This document shows, in pieces, positions 10,613 to 21,131 of a DNA stretch of 64,000 bases; the stretch's first letter is position 1; each line of letters starts with the position of its first letter. The notes under the pieces were generated by a model that did not search any database, was not told the origin of the DNA, and saw only the letters and a program-made list of their open reading frames with translations. The translations under genes and the position numbers were made by a program. Source of the DNA: Caenorhabditis elegans. Lineage: Eukaryota > Nematoda > Chromadorea > Rhabditida > Rhabditidae. The stretch is taken from positions 13,512,501 to 13,576,500 of the forward strand of contig NC_003280.10 in the NCBI RefSeq assembly GCF_000002985.6, given 5' to 3'.

Positions 10613-13600
10613 CTATTGTAGCGGGTGCTGGCCGAATTCATCGAGTTCTGGGAAAATTTGTAGGAGGAGGCGGTCGACGAGCACGTAGAGCAACTGTTTG
10701 TTGAGCCGTGGGTACTGTAGAACGTCGATTATGCGCGAGATGAGTGTCTTGATGTCGTCACGGCCGATTAGGCGGCGAGCGTGCTGGGGGATCTGGAAAT
10801 TATTCTTTTTTTTTTTGGGTTTTTAGGATTCGAGGTTTGAGGTGACCTACGCCTGCCTTGTGCCTACCTACGTACAAGGCGACCAATATCTGTCTACCTT
10901 AGAGAGGTCGTGCGCCTAACTACTGGCGACCTAGGCCTGCCTACTTTCAAGGTGACCTATTTTTGCCTACCTTAGATCAAATCTAAAACTGCCTACGTAC
11001 AAGGCGACCTACACCTGCCTTCCTTATAGCAGACCAACGCCTAACTACATCCAAGACGACCTAAGCCACCTACGCCTACCTTGTCATATACCTGAACTTA
11101 AAGCAAATCTACACCTGCCTACGTCCAAGGCGATTTATACACGCCTACTGCCTACACTTCTCCCGATTTTCAAGCCTACCTATTCCTTGCTGCCTTAGAG
11201 CAATACCTACTTTCATGACGGCCTATGCCTACACGCCTATCGACTATACAAGAGGACTACATCTGCCTATTTTCAAGGAAACCTACGCCTGCCTACACTT
11301 CTACAGTGCGTGCAACTTCTATAGCGCCCCCTATTTTTTTCGTGTTTCGTCACTTTCCCAAACTTTTTTGAGAAAACCATTATAGCCATTCGATTTCAAA
11401 TGTCAAAAAACCCCCTGTCCGAAATTTTCATGAAAAAATATCAAAGACTACGGTAATTAGGTCAAAAAGTCTGAAAAACGACCGTGCAACTTCTATAGCG
11501 CTCCCTCGAATTTTCGCTATTTTTCAATAAAATACCTAGTTTTATGAGATTTCTGAACAGGATATAGTATTATATATTAAGAAAAATGATCATAAGGTCT
11601 CATTTTTCAATTTTCAACAGAAATATATTACGTGAAAACTTCTGGGATCCCAAGAGTGGCCTGAAACGCTTCACTTTGCGTTAGTGGCCAGTTCTCGGCT
11701 CCCACTGCATGTATTGATACGAAACTTGAACTAATCATTTAATTTTGTTCACTAAAGATATTTTGAAAGGTTGATATTAAATTCGGTGGAGATAGGTAAG
11801 GTAGATAGCGCTGCTCATTGTGAGGAAATCAGTTTTTCTCTCTAGAACAGATTTTTGCGACGTGCCAGAGATTGGACGCGGTTCATTTCTGGTAGAAAAG
11901 CTTCATATTCATTGTTGAAATTTTTATAAGTGTTATTTGAACAAAAAACTTTTGAAAAATGATTGGTCCAATGCAGGAGATCTCCTTTAAAAAATTTGCA
12001 CATACATCAAAACTGGGCGAGTTCACTGCCCGCAGGTTTTTGGGTGAATTTTTAGTTTTTAACAAACACTTTGAAATATTAAGTTCGGATGCAAGTTCTG
12101 TGACCCCTCTGAACACTTCGACAGTTCTTTTGTCGTTCGATCTCGAATGAAACGCGCGGAACCACGGGAAACAGACCCGCCCAGTGTTTCTGCACCTGTT
12201 AATTTGTTTGAGGGATTTTTCTCGAATTTTACCGATCATTTTCCAACATTTTTCGATCCGGACAAAATTTGTTTTAAATAGTTAATTGAATGGATATCTT
12301 GTCTACCAGAAAAGACGCACATCCACTCTCTGACATGCCTCAGATGTGTTTTATCGATAGAACAACTGATTGGTTACTAGCCTTACTATTAACTTGGGCT
12401 GTCAACCTGGCCCATATTGACCAAATTTTATGACAACTTATTGAAACATTATCAGTAAATCAAAATGAAAATTTCGGTCAAGTTTCGTATCAATACATGC
12501 AGTGGGAGCCGAGAACTGGCCACTAACGCAAAGTGAAGCGTTTCAGGCCACTCTTGGGATCCCAGAAGTTTTCACGTAATATATTTCTGTTGAAAATTGA
12601 AAAATGAGACCTTATGATCATTTTCTTAATATATAATACTATATCCTGTTCAGAAATCTCATAAAACTAGGTATTTTATTGAAAAATAGCGAAAATTCGA
12701 GGGAGCGCTATAGAAGTTGCACGGTCGTTTTTCAGACTTTTTGACCTAATTACCGTAGTCTTTGATATTTTTTCATGAAAATTTCGGACAGGGGGTTTTT
12801 TGACATTTGAAATCGAATGGCTATAATGGTTTTCTCAAAAAAGTTTGGGAAAGTGACGAAACACGAAAAAAATAGGGGGCGCTATAGAAGTTGCACGCAC
12901 TGTAGGTGCCACCTACATTATTCTGAAAAAACTCCAACGTGATCCTCAACGCGAGTTCTTCCCGCATCTTCATCTCCTGCTCCGTCGGCCATGGTGCATC
13001 ATTGCAGAACAGAGACCATTGAATGTGTTGAACTAGATAAGTGAGGTTTGCAACCGACAAGCACTTCCGGAAGACACCACCGAGCACCGAGCAAATCATT
13101 GAATCAATAGTCTTGCTGCACAGAGCACGGATCGCTGAGAATATGGGAAGCGCCCATTGAAACTGGGTCTTTAGAGGTTGCCAGAAGAGAAGGAGAATCG
13201 AGTCGTACGCAGATCTGAGAATAATTTGAAATTTTGGGGGAAAAAATTTGTCGGGATCAGGATCTACCGGCTATTACCGGGCCCAGAGAGTATAGTCAGT
13301 TGAAGAGACGCAGACATCTCGGGACATCCCGATCTGAGTCGATTTACGGGAGGACACTGATAAAGAACAACGCTCCGTAAATCGACACACAAATCGTCTC
13401 TTCCCGCGCTGCGCCCTGGGTCTCGTTCAAGTGGCATATAGCATCTCTTTAGACATACACACATCGTGTCAAAGTGTCCCATTTTGGCTTGATCTTCAAA
13501 AAATGCGGGAGAAGAGACGCAGAACACATTTTCTCAGGGGGAAAAACTCCCGCATTTTTTGTAGATCAAGCTGCTATGAGACCGCTTGACGCCACGTGGA

Positions 13601-16600
13601 CATCTATCATCACACGGCACGAGGCACCACGTTTTCAAGATCTAGTTAAAAACAAGATCTATGGAGATCTACGTTTTCAGGATCTGGCACCGTGACAACT
13701 GCGGTTTTCGCAGTTTTATCGAAGAAAAACGAAACAACGATGCTCCGATATCACACATCGAGCGTTCTTTAGCGCTCACAAAAGCCTTTTTCTTGAGAAG
13801 GAAAGGCTTCTGGAAAACGATAAACAACGCGCGATGCGTAATTTCGGAGCATCGTTGTTTCGATTTCAGCAGTTGGCACGGTGCCAGATCCTGAAGACGT
13901 AGATCCACATGGTGTCAGAGTGTCTCATTTCGACTTGATCTACGTAGATCTCTACAAAAAATGCGGGAGTCGGGAAGCATAGTTCTCAACTGATCTTGCA
14001 TGGTTAAGAACGTGCTGACGTCAAATTATTTTGGACGAAAAATTCCCGCATTTTTTTGTAGATCAAACCGTAATGGGACAGCCTGGCACCACGTGTCTTC
14101 AACTGGCTGCTCTCTTTGGACAGGTAGGTAGGAATTACCTTGTCCATAACCGCATATCCTCATCGCCTAAACTTCTACAGGATTCCTTGAAAACTCCGTC
14201 GAAATTATTCCCATAGACCGATGAATAGACTGCATTCGTCGCAAGCGAATAGCTCGTCGTCGCGTCTTCCAGGCCATTCTCCGACGGTTTCTTCACCCGA
14301 TCCGGCGGTACAAGTGTTTGGGCGAGAGTTTTCAGGAGGAACGGCTTCAAGTTCTGACCCTTTTCCCGATTGACGAGCTTCCCGGGTAGGGTCTTCTTCA
14401 CCACTTTCCATGGATTCAAATCTCCCAGAGACAGAGTATCTCGGAACTCTTCATTTGAGGAGAGGAATGCCAGAAGAAGCTCCGATCGATTCAGGATCCG
14501 CTGCTTTGATAGTGTCGAGAGGAACGTCGAGAAGATCAGACGATGCTGCTCCATGAATGGCTTGTCCCGGGTCACAAAGGTCTTCCGGGTGGGGAGAGGC
14601 GAGAAGCGGAGCGAATCGCCGTGGAACTCGTTGAGCTTCGACTCGAGCACATAAAACTCGTTGAAGGATCGGTGAATCGACCAGCGTTGGGTCTCGTGGG
14701 GCTTTGCGTCCGGGCGTTCCACTTCGATAATGAAGACGAAGATCACACGATCGGAAATCTTGTCGCGGAGCCCGTTGACCTGAGCCACGTTGACTTTCCA
14801 GCAGTTCAAGTTGATAGGCGGCTCGGAGTCTATGACAAGGCCTGTGGTTTTTGGGATCGGAGCTTCCTCGGCTGGCTCCGATCTTTCCTCTTCTACATCC
14901 TCGATCACATCAATCGATGGGGCGGCAATGTTCACATAGGACGAGGCAGTGGAGGATCCACCTTGAGATTCCGGAGTCTCGACACCTGCTTCCTCCTTCT
15001 CCTCGTCGCTAACCGATGTCAACGCTTTGCGAACTCGAGCTCTGAGCTGTGAGAGGGAGAAAGTGCGCTCTACCGGAGCGGCGGCTCGCTGTCGCGCCTG
15101 TTGATCTATAAGCTCGTTGATGGTGATTGGTGGCGATCCGCAGAGATGACCGAGGAAGCACTCCGATTGGCAGAATGCGACGACGTGGGTGGACTGTGTT
15201 CGGTTGTAGACTTCTTGGTAGGACTGGAACAATTTTTTTTGCGTTTAGAAATATCACGAAAAAACAACTAAACACGCGCGCGAACCAATCAGCGTCTTCG
15301 AGCTACGCCCACTCATTTTGATTGGTCGAAAAGTGGGCGGCGCGAATCGCTGATTGGTTAGGCTCTAATTTTGCAAAAAAAAAACGCGCGGCAGACTTGC
15401 GAAACGACCTACCATCTCAATAATTCCCTCTAGAACCCTAATATCGTTAACCTCCACCGCCGACTTGTACTGTTCAACGAGGCTCTCCGCAATTCGGACT
15501 CGCTCCTGAGCACTTTCATGCACAAATTGCCCGTAAAGCTGCCAGATGTCGTACGCGATTTGACTATCGGATTCTAGCTGCAAATTTTAAATAATTTTTT
15601 GAATTTTTGACAGATCCGCTTCCCCCAAATCCTACTTTTCTCTGAATACTATCCAAGATCCGTGTGGCTTCCACAAGGAATTGCAGTTCATGAACCGGTC
15701 CGCGAATGTCCTGGAGGTACATTCGAAAGATCGCATAGAGACGGGCGTCGCGGAGAATTTCGGTGAGTTTCAGCTGGAGAAGTGAGTCGGGGAGATTGTC
15801 GGAGGCGCCGGATTCATCGGTAAGACCCTTTAAGAGGGGAATGGGAGTTGTCTGAAAATGAGAATTTCTTGGGTCTCGACAGGAAAACTAGTTTTGAGCT
15901 GCCGCCTATTAAACTCCAAAACTAGGAGCGTGATGATGTCGTAAATCGACAAACGACAACCAGCGTAAATCGACAAAAGACATCGTAAATCGACACACAA
16001 CGTCGTAAATCTACACACAACAGCGTAAATCGACAAACGACAGCGCAAATAAATAAACGACGGCGTAAATCGACACAGCACGTTGTAAATCAACACTCCG
16101 TGTCGTAAATCGACAAAAGCCATCGTAAATCGACACACAACGTCGTGAATCGACAAACGACAGCCAGCGTCAATCGACAGACGCTATCGTAAATCGACAA
16201 ACGACAAGCAGCGTAAATCGACATACAATGTCGTAAATCGGCAAACGACAGCGTAAATCGACAGGAGACATTGTTAGGAAACAGCGTAAATCGACAAACG
16301 ACAGTATGCGTAAATCGACATACGACTGGGTAAATCGACAGAAGACATTGCTAGACAACAGCGTAAATCGACAGACGCTATCGTAAATTGACACACAACG
16401 TCGTAAATCGGCATACAACGTCGTAAATCGACAAACGACAGCCCGCGTAAATCGACACACAACGTCGTAAATCCACACACTACGTCGTAAATCGACCTGA
16501 TTTTTTAGGGACCTAAAGCATCCTTACATCCACATGTTCCTCGATCATCTCCACTTTACGATGTTCATCAAACAACAGAATCAGCCAATAATTGATCGTA

Positions 16601-18695
16601 TCCGGCTGCGTGAGCATATCAAAAACCGGCAGGAGCACCGCATTCGTCAGCATTTCCCTCAAAAAGCCCCGCACCGATTTCGACGGCCACGGCCGTTCAT
16701 TCTTCCCCCGTCCAAAAAGTCGTAGAGGACTATCATCATCGTGAGCCCGCCCGGCGAGCCGAGTCTCGTCGAGAAGCCTCGGAATCAGAAAATCCGAAAT
16801 CTGCCTGACATAGGCCGTCTCCTCATCACGGCCGCTCAACGCCACGTGGATGTCGTCTAGCTGCTCGGCGATCTTAGTTTCGAGCAGGGATCGGGGTGGT
16901 GTCGGAGACTCGCGAAGCTTCTGCTCGAGCTCATTGATACGGGTTATGTAGAATGAGGCTATGGGGAGAGCTTGATCGGAGACGAATTCGGCGAGATCGA
17001 CGCGTCGGATGCACCGGATGAGGTTGGCCGATGCGTAGCGGAGTTGGTACCTGGAATTTGAATTCTTTTGTTGATTTTGGAGAACTACAAACTATAAACT
17101 ACAAGCTAGAGGGTACGAATTAAAAACACGGTTTGATCTACGAAAAAATGCGAGAATTTTTGCCCAAAAAAATGTGACGTCAGCACGTTCTTAACTATGC
17201 AAAATCAGTTGAGAACTCTGCGTCTCGAGAAGATCTTCTCCCGCGTTTTTTGTAGATCTACGTAGATCAAGCCGAAATGAGACACTCTGACACCACGTGA
17301 AAAACTACAAACTATATGATTCACATACATCACTAAATTGTATTAGCGCACAAGTATACAATTTAGTAGCAGTGACTTCGGACTATAAACTACAAACTAC
17401 AAGGTACGGACAACAAACTACAAGTTACAAGGTTTGGACTACAAACTACAAACTTCAAATCACATTTATAAATATTGCGTAACAGAAAATGTATATATTA
17501 TTAAATACAATCACATCAATAAATGATACCAAGATCGACATACTACGCATACTACAAACTACAAACTGCAAACTACAAACTGCAAACTACAAACTACAAA
17601 CTACAAACTACAAAATGCGAACTACATCCTCAACAAGGTCACAACTAAAATTGATTTACGCACGAGTATTAGAATAACACAACTACAAACTACGAATACT
17701 ACAAACTACATACTACAAACTACGAATACTACAAACTACAAACTATAAACTACGAATACTACAAACTATAAACTGCAAAATTCGAACTAAGTTCTGAAGA
17801 AAACTAGATACTTGACAAGTTGACACGCACGAGCACAACTTTCATTTTGATAACAAAACTGCAAACTACGAATACTACAAACTAGAACATGCGAACTACG
17901 TTCTGAATAAAACTAGATCCCTAACAAGTTCACATCTAAAATTTATTTGTGCACCAGTACGACCATTTTTATGATAACACAACTACAAACTACGAATACT
18001 ACAAATTATAAACTACAAACTACGAATACTACAAACTACAAAATGCGGACTACGTTCTGAACAAAACTAGATCCTTGATAAATTCAGAAAATACAATTTA
18101 TTTGTGCACCCGTACGACCATTTTTATGATAACACAGCTACAAACTACGCATACTACAAACTACAAACTACAAACTACACCTACCGTATCTCGTTAATAA
18201 AAGCTCGATCCCTGCTAATCGCCCCTCCATACCACCCATTCACATATTGCTCGACAATCTCGTTCAGCAAATTTTCGACGGCCTCGTTCAGTGAAGCCGG
18301 TAGGCTGAGGCCCTGCCAAGGCATCCGTCGGGTCTTCTCCGAATCCAGCCTGGCATCATCATCGTCGTCGTCAGCTTCTTCGGCTTCTGGCTTCCTTGAT
18401 GACGTGGTGGCAGACGGATTGAAGTAGTCCTTCCATTGGTATAGCATCTCTCCGTTCGAACACTCGAATACCCATTTTGCGAAGAGAATTCCGGCGAGCA
18501 GTGAGCCGATTACGACGAGAATCGATACGAATCTAAATATTGATTTTTTTGTGAAAAGTCTGTCGGTCGGTGGCCGAGAATTTCCTCTTCTCACCCAAAG
18601 TCGGCCGCGTAGAAGATCGCCGTGAGAAGAACCACGGCGGCGCCCACGTGGATCTTTTGTTGTTGTTGTTGTTTCGGATCGGACATGTTCATCAT
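10613..18695 (-). CDS. snx-14: Sorting nexin 14 orthologue (TM-PXA-RGS-PX-nexin C)
   Basis: Eight exons, 18695-18595, 18532-18185, 17050-16528, 15851-15636, 15577-15413, 15223-14139, 13214-12917 and 10792-10613, give 971 codons in frame (human SNX14 is about 946). Two adjacent hydrophobic segments span residues ~15-55. PXA starts at SLPASLNEAVENLLNEIVEQ and runs through VFDMLTQPDTINYWLILLFD. An RGS-like region covers exons 4 to early 6, then an acidic linker. PX starts near LNCWKVNVAQVNG and includes RWSIHRSFNEFYVLESKLNEF. Nexin C begins with PWKVVKKTLPGKL and ends LNKQLLYVLVDRLLLQIFPEL. The family sits on the ER and at contacts with lipid droplets and endolysosomes and affects lipid handling and autophagy. 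Exon 1 follows TTTTTTGCAG, an SL-type acceptor. An 8-codon upstream ORF overlaps the start codon (see findings). The 3' end faces the sre gene 188 nt away. Confidence 0.95.
10793..11303. repeat. Decayed 'gcctgcctacgtacaaggcgacc' array in snx-14 intron 7
   Basis: From about 10845 to 11300 the intron has many irregular 25-30-bp units built on GCCTACCT and CAAGGCGACCTA. No coding signal is seen. The array ends where the Tc3-like element begins. Confidence 0.75.
11304..12902. mobile_element. Non-autonomous Tc3-like transposon (TA target site, ~430-bp TIRs)
   Basis: The left end CAGTGCGTGCAACTTCTATA at 11304 and the right end, its reverse complement ending at 12902, are each bordered by TA (11302-11303, 12903-12904). 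The TIRs run to about 11735 and from about 12477 and are nearly identical. GTGCAACTTCTATAGCG occurs twice per TIR, ~170 bp apart. This matches the double transposase-site layout known for Tc3. The ~740-bp centre holds no recognisable transposase; a 118-codon minus frame at 11883-12239 matches nothing I know. It lies in snx-14 intron 7, with its right end 12 nt past the splice donor of exon 7. Confidence 0.9.
13455..14095. mobile_element. Cluster of three fold-back elements in snx-14 intron 6
   Basis: Two CACGTG MITEs (13455-13601 and 13907-14095) flank a different palindrome (13662-13907) with arms 'gatctacgttttcaggatct' and complement. That palindrome includes 'aacaacgatgctccgatat' and its partner near 13848. 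Upstream, 13327-13386 is a small inverted pair of 'gtcgatttacggg' and 'ccgtaaatcgac'. Together they fill most of the 924-nt intron 13215-14138. Confidence 0.82.
15281..15362. repeat. CCAAT/GC-box palindrome in snx-14 intron 5
   Basis: AACCAATCAGCG at 15283 pairs with CGCTGATTGGTT at 15349, and ACGCCCACT pairs imperfectly with AAGTGGGCGG. The 189-nt intron is mostly this hairpin. The motifs look promoter-like but also occur in dispersed worm repeats. Confidence 0.7.
15940..16500. repeat. ~19-bp 'cgtaaatcgaca' minisatellite in snx-14 intron 3
   Basis: About 28 units of 'gcgtaaatcgacaaacgaca' and variants. It fills most of the intron 15852-16527. Two overlapping minus-strand open frames (VCRFT, VDLR repeats) are products of the array, not genes. 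Confidence 0.92.
17060..18180. repeat. 'actacaaactac' minisatellite with a CACGTG MITE, snx-14 intron 2
   Basis: The intron 17051-18184 is dominated by 'ctacaaactac' and 'ctacgaatactacaaac' repeats. Longer blocks around 'acaaaactagatcc' recur near 17800, 17910 and 18062. A full MITE is embedded at 17125-17300. Confidence 0.88.
17125..17300. mobile_element. CACGTG-type MITE, snx-14 intron 2
   Basis: Left arm 'cggtttgatctacgaaaaaatg', core TGACGTCAGCACGTTC and CTCTGCGTCTCG, right end 'gacactctgacaccacgtg'. The left outer terminus is replaced by minisatellite. Confidence 0.85.
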
Positions 18696-18718
18696 AATGA
18701 GTTGTGTTGTTGTTGCAT

Positions 18719-21131
18719 CTGCAAAAAATTGGAAATTCAGAAATTTGAATTTTTCTCACTTCAAATGTGATTTATTCGAACTTTTTCCAATTTCTTAGAA
18801 ATTTTTGAAATTTTTGAAATTTTGGCTGAATTATTTCGAACTTTTGTGAATTTTTTTTGAGTTTTTTTTTCTTCGAAAAACATGCCGAATAAAGGGAAAA
18901 ACTGAAATTATCGAAAAAAAAGTCGCATTTTTTTTTTGAAATTTTGGCTGAATAATTTCGCTAAAAATTTAAATTTTTTTAGAAAATTTACAAAAAAAAC
19001 TTCCTTTTTTTCGGAAAAAAAACTTCAAAAATCGGAATTTTTCACATCAGGTTTAGTGTTTTTTTTTTTCAAAAAAAAAGTTTTTTGACATTTAGAAAAA
19101 AGAGGGAGTTTTGGCAGAAAAAAAACCAAATTTTTTAATTTTTAAAATTAAAAAATAGTTTTTTGGCACTTTTTTTGAAATTGTACAAAAAAAAATTGGA
19201 AATTCAAAAATTGGAATTCATTTTCCAATTTGTTTTTGGATTTTTTTTTGTTGAAAATTTTCGATCTTTTTAATTGGTTAATTTTGTAGTTAGAGGCCTC
19301 AAAATTGATCTCCGAACCCTAAAAAATTGCCCTTTTTCAATTTTTAATGGTTTCAAAAATTTTCAGAAAAAAATATATTTTTTTTTACCCAAAAAAAAGG
19401 ACAGCCTGAAAAATTGGGCAAAAATAAAAAGTTGTCTAAATTTGTTGAAAACGTGTAATTCATGAATGCTGAATTCAGAAAATCTAGGTTTAACCCATCA
19501 AAAATTATTAAAAAGTGGCAAAAATGACAATTTATGGCAAAAAATCACAGTTTTGAAACGGCTCTAAAATGGCCAATTTTATAGTTAGAGGACTCAACCC
19601 TCATCTCCAAACCCTTAAAAAATGCCGCTTTTTAATTTCTAATGGTTTCGAACATTTTCAGAAAAAATTTTTTTTCGAAAACTTAATTTAATTAAAAATT
19701 TTTTGGCACTTTTTTGAAAATATACAAATTTTTTTATAAATATATTTTTTAGTTCCGTAAAAAAATGTAGTTTTTAATCCTTTAAAAAATCGAAAAAAAA
19801 AATTTTTTTTTTGGAATTTAATATTCAAATTATTTTTTAAAAGCTTACATAGCGTCAAAATTTGGCAAAAAACTATTTAAAAAATTTTTTCTTCAAATTT
19901 TCGGAAATTTCATGTGGTGTCAGAGTGTCTCATTTTGGTTTGATCTACGTAGATCTCTACAAAAAATGCGGGAGTCGAGACGCAGAGTTCTCAACTGATT
20001 TCGTATGGTTAAGAGCGTGCTGACGTCACCTATTTTTGGGCAAAAAATTCCCGCATTTTTTTGTAGATCAAACCGTAATAGGACAGCCTAGCACCAAGTG
20101 AAATTAATTTTTTTTGTCTGAAAAATTGAAAAATCAAAAAAAAAAACTTTTTTTTCTGAAAAAAATAAATAGTAAATATATATGCGAAAATTTACAAAAA
20201 TTTATAAAAAAAATTTTTTTTTTTTAGAATTTAATATTCAAATTATTTTTTTAAAGCTGACATAGCGTAAAAATTTGGCAAAATCTTTTTTTTTAATTTT
20301 TGCGAATTGTTTTGTCCTAAAAAAATTGTAAAATCCTAAAAAAAAACTTTTTTCTGAAAATAAATAGTATATGCGAAAATCTACGCATAAAATTGAAAAA
20401 ATTCAAAATATTAACAAAAAAAAATTCAAAACAAGTGTATTGTGCGAGAAATCGAAATCAACAAAAAAAAGCAAAAAAAAAAACAATTCTAGCGGAACAA
20501 ATATTAAAAAAAAAACCAAAAACAAAAAAAAAAGTGTATAAATTATTCTGGTTAATTTTGTAGTTAGACGACTCAAAATTGATCTACAAACACTAAAAAA
20601 TTGCCCTTTTTCAATTTTTAATGATTTCGAACATAAAATCAGAAAAATTAATTTTGTCGAAATTTTTGAACTTTTTCAATATGTATAGAAATTTATTTTC
20701 GTAAAAAAAATGCCGAAAAAATTGGAAAAAAATTTTAATTGCAATTTTTTAAAAATGTTTTATAATATTACATTTTTTAGCAATTTTTTTGAAACTGCAA
20801 AAAAAAGTTTTTTTTTCGTAAAAAATGTAGCTTTTAAATATAAAAAATCGAAGAAAAAAAAATTTTTTTTTGGAATTTAATATTCAAATTATTTTTTAAA
20901 AGCTTATATAGCATAAAAATTTGGCAAAAAAACCAGAAAAATCTTTTTTTTTCAAATTTTTTTCCCTGAAAACAAATAATAATATATATCAAAATGCGAA
21001 AATTACGCATAAAATTGAAAAAATTCAAAATATTAACAAAAAAAAAAATTCAAAACAAGTGTACTGAGCGAGAGAAATCAACAAATCTAGCGGAACAAAT
21101 ATTTAAAAAAAACCAAAAACAAAAAAAAAGT
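18719..21131. other. Intergenic region between snx-14 and NOA1
   Basis: Very AT-rich, with no gene found. It holds three copies of a ~100-bp segment beginning 'ggttaattttgtagttagag' (near 19275, 19574 and 20550, the second diverged). There are also paired copies of 'ggaatttaatattcaaatta' (19813, 20225, 20872) and one full CACGTG MITE at 19912-20100. TTTTTTGCAG at 18728-18719 (minus strand) is the SL-type acceptor for snx-14. Confidence 0.7.
19912..20100. mobile_element. CACGTG-type MITE, intergenic
   Basis: Left end 'catgtggtgtcagagtgtc', arms TAGATCTCTACAAAAAATGC and its complement, right end 'gcctagcaccaagtg'. It is full length with a few terminal substitutions. Confidence 0.87.

Noticed and set aside
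11883..12239. 118-codon minus frame inside the Tc3-like element, with a weak helix-turn-helix-like stretch (VTELASELNISK)
   Set aside because: No DDE/DDD catalytic motif or resemblance to Tc1/Tc3 transposase that I can see; kept only as a note.
14543..15052. 169-codon plus-strand open frame
   Set aside because: Antisense shadow of the snx-14 PX-domain exon, which has far stronger family similarity.
15830..16480. Open frames with VCRFT/VDLR repeats
   Set aside because: They read through the 'cgtaaatcgaca' minisatellite; snx-14 phasing skips this segment as intron 3.
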